Part shown: one piece after another, positions 17,449 to 26,900 of the stretch
Numbering within the stretch: the stretch's first letter is position 1
Layout of the letters: every line of letters begins with the position of its first letter
Assembly (NCBI GenBank): GCA_011525685.1
Contig: WYBW01000026.1
Span: 1 to 39,331 of the forward strand
DNA length: 39,331 nucleotides
Reading direction: 5' to 3'
Origin: Verrucomicrobiia bacterium
Lineage (GTDB): Bacteria > Verrucomicrobiota > Verrucomicrobiia > Limisphaerales > JADLHS01
Notes under the pieces: generated by a model
Databases searched by the model: none
Seen by the model: the letters and a program-made list of their open reading frames with translations, nothing else
What the model was told of the DNA's origin: nothing
Program-made: the position numbers and the translations under genes

Positions 17449-19299
17449 ATGCGCCAGACGACCATGCTGTTGGCGGTGGCAGCCGCACTGGCACTGACGG
17501 CTGACTCGGGCCGCGCCCAGTGGACCACCCAAACAATCCCCCTGCGGCCTGGCTGGAATGCCGTTCATCTCCAAGTACAGCCGGACGCGGCCGACTGCGA
17601 CGCGCTCTTCGCTTCGCTGCCGGTCGAGAGTGTCTGGCTGTGGAACCGTCGGCATGCTCCTGTGCAATTCATCCAAGACACCAACAGTCTGGTGCCTGGC
17701 AATCCCGACTGGCTGATGTACCTGCCTCCCACTCATGCGAAGGCAGAACAGACCACGCTGTTTCGTCTGATCGGCGGCAAGTGCTACTTGATCAAACTCG
17801 CCAGCACGGCCACCCCGACCAATTGGGTCGTGCTGGGGCGACCCTTGAACACGCGCGCGGTCTGGTTGACCGACTCCTTAAATCTCGCTGGCGTGGCGGT
17901 GGATATGCAGTCGCCGCCGACGTTTCGCGCTTTTTTTAGTCCTTCGCCAGCGCATAGCAGCAGCATTTTTTACCGCCTGCGCACGGATGGTTTTTGGGAG
18001 CAGGTGCCCCTGCCGAACACCACGCGCATGACCAACGGTCAGGCCTACTGGTTGAGGACGCAAGGCGCTTCAACCTATCAGGGGCCGGTGGAGGTGACGC
18101 TGGAGCAGTCCACCGGTCTGGAATTTGGCCGCGTGCTCAACGAACAGATTCTCACCATCCGCAATACCGGCACGAATACGAAGACACTGGTCGTTCGGCA
18201 GTTGCCCTCCGCCTTGCCACCCGCAGGCGGCGGCGCCCCTCCGCTGGCCGGCGACGTACCGTTGTCCTATTGGTTCAGCAGCGAGACGTCGCCGGGTCAT
18301 TGGACCAATCTCCCTCCCAACCTCATGCGGAGCAACGTCGCTGCGGGTGACGCATGGCGGTTGCGGCTGGCCGTGCGGCGCAAGGATATGTCCCCGGCTG
18401 CAACCAGTGGCAACGGCCTTGAACCGCTTTACCAGTCCCTGCTTGAAGTCACCGAGGCTGCCGGTTCCGGCCGGCACCTGATTCCAGTCAGCGCCTACGG
18501 TTTGGAGCGTCCTGCCGTGGTTGGCTCGGCGCGTGGTGAACTGCGGGCGCAGGGCGACTCGATGACCAATCGGCACCGGGGTCTGTGGGTCGGCAGCGCG
18601 GTGATCAACCGGGTCAATCAGCCGGCGCTGGCCGGCAACCCCCAGACTCCTCTGCCCACGGCCTCGGAGTTTCAATTTCGATTGATCCTCCACGTGGATG
18701 CGTTCGGCCGGGTGCGCCTGCTGCAGAAGGTGATTCAGATGTGGAAGCCCGGGACCTACAAGCCGGCCCCGGACAATCCAACCAGACAAGTCGTGGACAT
18801 CCCGGGTCGTTTCGTGCTGCTCACGGATGAGACGCTGGCCTCGGCTTATTCGGGCGCCACCTTGCGTGATGGCGAACCGGTGGGTCGCCGCTTCAGCTCG
18901 GCCGCGTTCAGCTTCCGACAACCCCTGCTGATGAGTGGCAGCGGAGATTTTGGAGCAGACGGCAGCGCGTTTTCGTGCCTCAACGTCGTGGATTATCGAG
19001 ATCCACTGAATCCCTTTGTTCATCGCTACCACCCGGACCACGACAATTGGAACGAGAGTTACGACTCCACCTTGGAAGCGGGCCGCGAGTCGCCCACCGT
19101 CACCCGGCATATCACCCTGCAATTCACGGCCACGGATCCCGACGGACTGCAGATAGCCGGCTGGGGCAGCAGCCAGCTTGGCGGCATCTACCGCGAAACC
19201 ATCACCGGACTGCACAAGTCCGCCTTGAGGGTGGAAGGCACGTTTCGGCTTCATCTCGCGTCCAATGTCGAACTGCTGAACGACGGACTCCTGCCATGA
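17449..19299 (+). CDS. Secreted PGWN-domain protein of unknown function
   Basis: 616 residues. Sec signal peptide 1-24 ('LLAVAAALALTADSGRAQ'), preceded by a strong ribosome-binding site (GGGAGGGG, 6-nt spacing). The mature protein starts with 'IPLRPGWNAVHLQVQP', a 'PGWN' beta-domain seen in many Verrucomicrobiota exported proteins, followed by 'SVWLWNRR' and 'GQAYWLRTQG'. A comparable domain is inserted in the RHS protein of this locus at about residues 1810-1970. Residues about 225-616 are beta-rich with no recognised family; 'FRLILHVDAFGRVRLLQKV' is a conserved-looking core. No C-terminal anchor is seen. It starts 22 bp after the TSP3 gene. Likely an accessory or scaffold component of the same exported complex. 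Confidence 0.72.
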   Translation: MRQTTMLLAVAAALALTADSGRAQWTTQTIPLRPGWNAVHLQVQPDAADCDALFASLPVESVWLWNRRHAPVQFIQDTNSLVPGNPDWLMYLPPTHAKAEQTTLFRLIGGKCYLIKLASTATPTNWVVLGRPLNTRAVWLTDSLNLAGVAVDMQSPPTFRAFFSPSPAHSSSIFYRLRTDGFWEQVPLPNTTRMTNGQAYWLRTQGASTYQGPVEVTLEQSTGLEFGRVLNEQILTIRNTGTNTKTLVVRQLPSALPPAGGGAPPLAGDVPLSYWFSSETSPGHWTNLPPNLMRSNVAAGDAWRLRLAVRRKDMSPAATSGNGLEPLYQSLLEVTEAAGSGRHLIPVSAYGLERPAVVGSARGELRAQGDSMTNRHRGLWVGSAVINRVNQPALAGNPQTPLPTASEFQFRLILHVDAFGRVRLLQKVIQMWKPGTYKPAPDNPTRQVVDIPGRFVLLTDETLASAYSGATLRDGEPVGRRFSSAAFSFRQPLLMSGSGDFGADGSAFSCLNVVDYRDPLNPFVHRYHPDHDNWNESYDSTLEAGRESPTVTRHITLQFTATDPDGLQIAGWGSSQLGGIYRETITGLHKSALRVEGTFRLHLASNVELLNDGLLP

Positions 19300-19367
19300 A
19301 ATCACTTCAACGACCTTCATTTGCTGGAAATCCTCAGCCCGAAATCCATTGAGAAAGGAATCATCAC

Positions 19368-20858
19368 ATGAAAACATTCCCAACCCGCCTCATCATGTCG
19401 GGATTGCTGTTCGCTGCGCTGCTGGCGCACGGCGGTCCGGTTCCGGGGGAGGTAAACTATCAAGGCCAGATCCTCAATGCTGCCGGGACTCCACTGGCCA
19501 CGGGTAACTACACCCTCACGTTCACACTGTTCGATGCCGCGCAGGGCGGCAGTGTGGTCTGGGGGCCATACACCAACAGCGCGGTGGCGGTGGTGGACGG
19601 CAGCTTCAACGTGGTCCTGCCGGCGCAGGATTACCTGTCGCGAACGCTCGCGGCGGCGGCCTCCAGTTCGCCGCGGTTTCTCGAACTGGCTGTAGGCAAC
19701 AATCCGCCCATTGCCCCTCGACAACAATTGCTCAGCGCGCCCTTTGCGCTGAACAGTGAACGGATGCAGGGCTACGGCTGGGACGCCTTCTTCGACAACG
19801 CCAACCCCGCCACGGGCAAGATCGCGGGTTCGCGCATCGCGGATGGAAGTGTAACGACCAGTCAATTGGCCAACAACGCGGTGACTTCGGCCAAGATCAC
19901 CGATGGAACAATCACTACAGCGGACATTCTCGACGGGACGATTGCCACAGCGGATCTGGCCAACAGTTCGGTGACCTCCGCCAAGATCGGCACGGGCCAG
20001 ATCATCACCACTCACATTCTCGATGGCACGATCACCTCTGCCGACATCGCGGACGCGACGATCGCAACCGCTGATCTAGCCGACAACGTCGTGACCTCGG
20101 CCAAGATTGCCGATGGCACCATTCAACAAACCGACTTGGGGATCGTCTATCGGCTCACCGCTTCAGACGGCTCTCCCACCAACGCGCTCCAGGTTGACGC
20201 CGAAGGCAATGTAACCGTGAACGGAAGCCTCGCAACGACCAGCGGTTTGTTGAACGGGGCCAGACTTTCTGACCGCGTCATCCAGTTGGCAGGTTTCTGG
20301 AATACGTTCGCGGGCATTTCGGCCCCTGCAACAATCGTGTTTGAGTACAGCACTAGCATAATTGGTCAGCCGCTCCAGTACACCCGCATTCGGGGCGAAG
20401 GCACGACACTCGCACTCGATTGTAACTCACTCGTTGTCACAAATGTTTCCAATTACTCCGGTAGTCCATATCCACTCTACATTTCCGCGAGTGGTACTGT
20501 CATGAAGAACACGTCCTCCATGCGTTACAAAGACAACATCGAGCCACTGGCAGACGACTACGCCAAGCTTCTTGCGCTTCAGGCCAAACAATACGTCCGC
20601 AAGGAGAGCCCGGACTGTCGCGAGATTGGTTACATCGCCGAGGACCTGGATGCCCTCGGATTGAAGGGGGTGACGGTTTACGACGCCCAAGGACGTCCTG
20701 ACGGGATAGACTATTCCAAGTTGATTATCTACGCCAACGAGATCCTCAAGGACCAGCAAAAGCGGCTGAACTCGCAGGAGCAGGAAATCCAGTCCCTCAA
20801 AGGCGAGTTGGAAGCTCTCAAGTCCGCGCTCCAAGCACCGGGTCATCGGCAACAGTGA
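19368..20858 (+). CDS. Fibre-like protein with C-terminal intramolecular chaperone (Peptidase_S74)
   Basis: 496 residues. Signal peptide 1-22. Residues about 27-125 are the 'NYQGQILNAAGTPLATGNY' beta-domain found at the head of many bacterial fibre proteins. Residues about 160-255 are degenerate repeats on a 'TSAKI.DGTITTADI' theme that predict a repetitive, probably trimeric, shaft. Residues from 384 ('SMRYKDNIEPL') to about 470 ('GYIAEDLDALGL') match the Peptidase_S74/endosialidase chaperone domain, where the conserved Ser and Lys of S-x-x-x-K form the self-cleavage dyad. A heptad coiled coil ends the protein ('QEQEIQSLKGELEALKS'). In tail-spike proteins this domain trimerises the fibre and then cuts itself off. 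AAGGA precedes the ATG; 68 bp separate it from the previous gene. Confidence 0.85.
   Translation: MKTFPTRLIMSGLLFAALLAHGGPVPGEVNYQGQILNAAGTPLATGNYTLTFTLFDAAQGGSVVWGPYTNSAVAVVDGSFNVVLPAQDYLSRTLAAAASSSPRFLELAVGNNPPIAPRQQLLSAPFALNSERMQGYGWDAFFDNANPATGKIAGSRIADGSVTTSQLANNAVTSAKITDGTITTADILDGTIATADLANSSVTSAKIGTGQIITTHILDGTITSADIADATIATADLADNVVTSAKIADGTIQQTDLGIVYRLTASDGSPTNALQVDAEGNVTVNGSLATTSGLLNGARLSDRVIQLAGFWNTFAGISAPATIVFEYSTSIIGQPLQYTRIRGEGTTLALDCNSLVVTNVSNYSGSPYPLYISASGTVMKNTSSMRYKDNIEPLADDYAKLLALQAKQYVRKESPDCREIGYIAEDLDALGLKGVTVYDAQGRPDGIDYSKLIIYANEILKDQQKRLNSQEQEIQSLKGELEALKSALQAPGHRQQ
19845..20130 (+). repeat. Tandem degenerate repeats encoding the fibre shaft
   Basis: About 290 bp of imperfect tandem units built from GTGACCTC(C/G)GCCAAGAT, GATGG(A/C)AC(A/G/C)AT and GC(C/G)GA(C/T)(A/C)T(C/T/G) segments, encoding 'VTSAKI', 'DGTI' and 'TADI/TADL' steps. 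The nucleotide similarity allows slippage and change in the number of steps, hence in fibre length. Confidence 0.6.
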
Positions 20859-20900
20859 TCGCACGAACGCGATTGGCATACCTCTCTGGAGGCTTGACCT

Positions 20901-23900
20901 ATGAAAACGCAAGTGCCCATCGCCCGATGGCCGGTAACGCAGGCATTTCGGTGTTATCTGCTCTTGACGCTTTGGTTGGCCAGCCTGCCAGCGTTACATT
21001 CACAAGGATTGGAATTCTTCATTGGTTACTCCGAGAACCGCAACCGGCTCTACGATCCTGCTCCACCGCCGAACGGTCAAACCAACCGAGCCGTGGTCTT
21101 CTTGAGCGGCAATGTTGGCCCGGCCGGGCAAGTCAACACGCCCAATGATGGAATGCTTTACTTGTCGCGCTCGACGATCGGCCAGGCTTTCCAAGGCGGG
21201 ATTCCCAAGCCTCCCGATTTCTTTCTGGGCCAGAGCATGACGAATCCACCCGGCAGCTCCCTGGTTTACGCACCAGACATTGATCCTGCGTATAAGGCCT
21301 TTTATTTGGCGGACGCCCAGCAGTTGTTTGCGGCCGAACCGGGCTTCGTGACCATCGTTTGGAAATCCGGTGCAGGCAGTCCGGTGGCCACCAACTACTA
21401 CTACATCTCGAGCCAGCCTGCGGCCCGGCCCGTCAGCATCTATTGGACGGAACAGGCCGGCACCAACACCGGCGCGCCAGCGGTGGACACCAGCCTCGGC
21501 CCACAACTCGTCCTGCATCACAACTCCATGATTTCTTCCAATGCCTTGTGGCTGGATGGCGACCAATTGAAGGCGCGGAGCACCGTCGGCTCCACGGTTG
21601 TGGAGTATCGCAACCGGACGAACAACGCCTTCCTGGGTGTGGATGTCCTGGAAGTGCGGGCCTACGCGCCGCTCTCGCGGCCGATGGCGGACGTGGGGAC
21701 TTTTCTTTCACCAGCGGAAGCGGATCCCGCCACCAATCGTCCAATCGTTGCCCGAGGGCTGGTGCTTTCGCCGCCCACCGCGTATCAACACAATCGTCAG
21801 GGCGACCCGTTGGATGGTTCGGTCATCGCCGTGCGTCCCACGGCTGCGGGCGAGGAAATTGATGTGTGCTGGACGCGTCGGGCGGCGCATGGATTGGTCT
21901 GGCCTTATGAACTGGACCGATTCGCCGCCCAATGGCCGGCCAATTTTGAGGAGTTGGCGCGGCGGATTTATTGGACCCAGTTGGAGGATGAATCGCCCAC
22001 GAAAGCTCCGCCGGTAACGATCCCCAATCAGGCGGTGCCGCGGGTGCAGATTTTTTACAACCCGGAAGTGCCGAGCCCGGCCATGAGCGGCACGACCAAT
22101 CTGTGGTTGGAACCCGCATCGCGTCAGTTGCAGGCCAGGCATCGCGAAGGGCGCATTCTGCTGTGGTACGACAACGGATCGCTCCCCGGCATCATCGGAC
22201 CGCAATTCGTGCAGGTGATGAGTTACTGGCCGGACAACGTGTCGGACGTTCACATTGGCGACCAGTTGCAGCCCGGTTGGAATCCGCCGGATGCAGTGAC
22301 GCCGCTGGTCGCGCGCGGGTTGACGGATAATCCTGCCTTCGCGTATCAGCATAACGTGGCGGGTTCGATGTCCGGCAGCGTCTTCGCGGTGCAGCGCACC
22401 ACCAGCGATGTTCAGGTCGAGGTGTTCTGGCAACGAACCGGACTGGCAGGCGTGGTGTGGCCTTTCGAGATGGACCGCTACCGGGCCACCTGGCCCACCA
22501 ATGTCCCCGCCGAGTATCAGCTTTACGCGCGCGCACCGGCCCCGATGCACGGCCCCGGGGTGATGCTGACTACGAACTTCTCATTGATGCCATTCCAAGA
22601 GCCATTGAGTCATGCGTCCGCGGCTGCAGAATTCCAGACCACCCAACCCGGCTGGTCGCTGCTCAAATGGTTGTCCGGCGAACAGGTCAGCTTCCAGGTG
22701 GTGCGGTCGGTGTGGCACGACGACGCAAACTTCTTCTCCTTGGGCCTGAATCCAGCGCCCATCGGCAGCGAGATCACGGACGTGCAACACCGTGGACCTC
22801 GCCCGGGTTACATCCACACGCCCGAAGGTGACCGTTACGACTGGGAGATTTATGATGGGAAGACCAACGATCCGCCGGCGTTCCGGACCGGACAGATCAT
22901 TCCCGTCAACCGGGGTGTGTTGGAAGTGTGGTGGGCAAACACGAACCATGGCGTGCAGTGGTGGTCACAGGTCAAACGCTACACAAACCATTGGCCCCAA
23001 GCGCCCGTGCTGGAAACCATCACCATCGCCACCGGGAATGGCAGTGGCGCGCTCCCGGCCAGCAACCAGAACTACCTCGTCTATTCTCAGAACAATCCTG
23101 CCTTGGCTGGCTTCAATCCCAACGATGAGCACGCGTTTCTTCAGCAGACCGATCAAACCGTTCTGTATGCGCTGCGAAATGACTTGGGCACGGCGACCAC
23201 CTCCGATCCGTATGCGTTGCTCAAGTTTCGTGACACCTCGCCAACCCCGCGATGGCACTACCGCGTGTTCAAGGTGGAGACGGGGAACCTGACCTACGCC
23301 CGGGAGGCGGGGGATTTCATCCAACCGCCACTGCCTCTGAGCGCTGAACCGCCGTGTGCGGAGTCCACCAACGTTCTAGGGCCAGGGTGGCGCGCTCGCA
23401 CGGGCGAGTTCTATGCCAAGGCCGCAGGCGATGGTGACGGCGCGACCACCCTCGTGATGCGGTACTTCTACGCCACAAAAGCGGGCTTCTATTTCCCTGA
23501 CAGTTATCTGGGCCATTTCCCGGCCGGAGTGACGCCCACCAATCTGCCCCCCGCGGGCAGTCATTTCCCGTGGTTGGACCAGAGCGCCGGAACACCTCGG
23601 GTCCCGCGCGAGGTCAACTACACCATCACCTGGCCCAATCGGCCGGACTATTTGTTCGTTTACGAAACTCTGGTCGGAGCCAAACATGGTCTGCCGGAAA
23701 TCGGTCGCCAAAAGAGCGTGGAAATCTTGTATGACCAGGGAGTGGCCAATCAGACGGGGCAGATTGTGAGACTGATTGATCCGATTCAGGAGCGGTCCGG
23801 CACTGTTACCATGCCGACGTTGTCGCCAGGACTGAAAGTCGCCGTCCAGGGAGACCGCCGCTACTTCACCGACCTCCCGCCGCAACTGAGATCTCGCGTG

Positions 23901-26900
23901 TCCTATGATGCTTCAGCGGCATCCAGGAAGTTGAAGTTGCGTGGTGAGATTGTGGTGCCGGTAGCGGGGGAGTATTACCTGTTGCTGAACGTCCTCACCG
24001 CCCGCGAACGCGACCAAATGTTGAGCCTGCCGGGCGCCGACAGTTCATTCGCCAATGCCGTCAATGACTTGTATGCGCAGACTTCGAACTTGATCGGGGT
24101 TGGTCCTCAGACGGCTTACGGAGGCATCATGCCCAGCCTGGCCCTGACGGCGGGTCTGGCCAGTCGCGCTGGCTATGTCACGCTCGCCTTCAACAACAGC
24201 ACCAACCTGACCGACCCCGTGCAGGTGGCCGTCATCCGGGTGGGCTGTCCCGTTTACAAGGGCGAATTGAAGGTGATTCAATCGGACAATCCCTTTGACG
24301 AGAAGCTGACGCTGCGGCACAGCGGAGACTTTGCGGGGCGGGCCGACCAGTTTGAATTTGAGTGGATCACCCTGCCCCCGGCAAACGGCGGACCACCGAC
24401 CGCACCGCCGTCGAATTGGTCGCCCTTCGCCAAGGCCGGCGGCTTGGTGGACATCACGATCCAGGGAGCAAACTTGTTCACGCTTTCCGACAATTACTTC
24501 CGTTGCCGTTACCGGCCCTTGTCGCCGCCGTATGCCTGCGGCACGGGCTGGAGCGAGTGGACGGAACCCATGCTCGCGCCGGGCTGGATCAAGCGGGTGC
24601 TCGCGGGCATCAATCCTTACGAGCAACGCATCAAGGACTACCAGAACACCAGCGTCAACACCATCGTCAGCATGATCAGTCAGGCCGGGGCGCGGTGGGT
24701 GGGTGACGTGCCGTTGACCCAGGAGGCCGCCAACCAGTTGGGTTTGATCGAGACCTACGAGTCGGTCCTGCGGCGGGGAATGGACCTGAGCATCAACGGC
24801 GGCCTGAGCTATGGCCCGGCGAACAACGCGCTGTTGCTGGCGGCCGGCCGGCTTTCCGATCTCTACATGCTGCTGGGCAATGAAGCTTATGCGGACGCTT
24901 CCGACCCGACGATCGCGTACGGCACGGACAGTGGACAGTACGGCGACGCGGCCTCGACGATCCATTGTTTCCAAAACCAGACCGCGAATTTGCTGGAGGA
25001 GGAGCTGCAGTTGTTGCGTGGGCGGGATGACACGCAGCAACCGGGCGTGCGTGCTTATCCGTTCTACAACCGGTTGGTCTGGAACTTCACCCAGGGCGAT
25101 GGCGAGGTGGCTTACGCGGCCAACTACAACATTCGCGACAACAACACCAATGGCATCATTGATGAAGCGGATGCCAAGCTGGACTATCCGCAAGGTCATG
25201 GCGATGCTTGGGGCCACTACCTCACCGCTTTGCAGGGTTACTATCGGCTGCTTCAGAATACGAATTTTTACTGGGTGCCGCAGAGCGAGGCGGTGTTGGT
25301 GGGTGGCGTGCCCGTGCAGGTGGATTACTTCGATGAGCGCCGTTTCGCCAAAGCGGCGGCGGCCAAGGCGCGCACCGGCGCCGAAATTGTCAGTCTGACG
25401 TACCGGGCCGCTTACACAGAAGATCCTTCGGGTCAGTATCAAGGTTACCTGGACGCCAATACCAATCGCGCTTGGGGCGTCAGTGAGTGGGCCAATCGGG
25501 CGGGTCAGGGCGCGTACTTCGACTGGGTCACGGCCAACGCGCTGGTGCCGGAGGTTTATCAGCCCGGCTACCGGATCACCTCCAATACGCTCGCCCAAGT
25601 GGCAGCGCAATCGGCCTACGATCTCACGGATTTCGTCATCACAAACGTTATTGCTCCCGCTGATGTCGGCATCACCAGCAACCTGGTCATGCAACTGATG
25701 GACCTGTCGCCGCGCCAGTATCTGGGTCGAAACACCTTTGTCGCCGCGTTGGAGGTCGCCATCGGACAGCCTCAACGGTGGCGTTATCAGGAATTGATCC
25801 TCGGCAGCGCGCAAACCACTGGCTTGCCAGAGTCATCTTTTGTCATTCTGGACTCCTTCAGGGGCGCGACGTTTCCAAACCTGCCCAGCCTGGAAACCGC
25901 TCTGCGCCTGGGATTGGGCACCAATGAGTTCGACGCTTACTACGCGAGCTTGATTGCTCCTTACGTGGAATCACCAGCCGGTCAGCCCACAACCGGCCTG
26001 GCCAGGATTGATCGCACCACCGTCCCCGAGCTGCGCGAAATCGCCGTGAGCTTTGAAGAAATTCAGCAACAACTGGACAAGGCGGACGCAGGGTTGAATC
26101 CCGTGGGGCTGGCCCGAAACGTGGTGCCCTTTGACATCAGCGAAACGGAGATTACGGCTGGCAAGACTCACTTCGAGCAGATTTACCAGCGAGCCGTCGG
26201 CGCCATGAACAATGCGATCGCCGTGTTCAACCACGCCAACAATTCCTCCCAAATCCTGCGCCAGCAGGCGGATTCGGTTTCAGAATTCCAGCAACGAACC
26301 CTGGAACGGGAGGTGGATTTCAACAACCGATTGATTGAGATCTTTGGACAGCCTTACGCAGAGGATTGTGGCGTAGGCAAAACCTACCCGGCTGGCTACA
26401 CCGGCCCCGATCTGTATCACTTTGCCTACGTGGAAAAGGCGCTGTTGACCGGTGAGTCGTCGCCTCCCACCCGTCCGCTCATGATCCAATTCAAGGAACT
26501 GAATGTGCAAAGCGATGGTTCTCTCGTCGCCACCACCAACACTGTGAGTTACAACCTTTCAGTTGACGGCTATGAAATGGTCAAACCCGACAACTGGGGA
26601 CAGCGGCCTGTCCCCGGTGAGCTGCAACGGGCGCTCTCGGATTTGATTCAGACCCGCTTGCGCTTGCAACGGGGACTGGTTGATTACGACAGTCTGCTTT
26701 CGCAAATCGAGGATCAGGCGGCGCTGCTGGCTGCCCAACAGAATCTGAATGCCGACGAAATTGGCATACTCAACCAGGCAAACAACACTCAGAAAACACT
26801 CAACGATAAAATCAAGGGCTCCCGAAAAGCGCAGCTTGCACTCCGGTACGCGTCCAAAGCGGCCATTTTGCTGGGCGACGCTTTGGCAGAAGGTCTCCCA

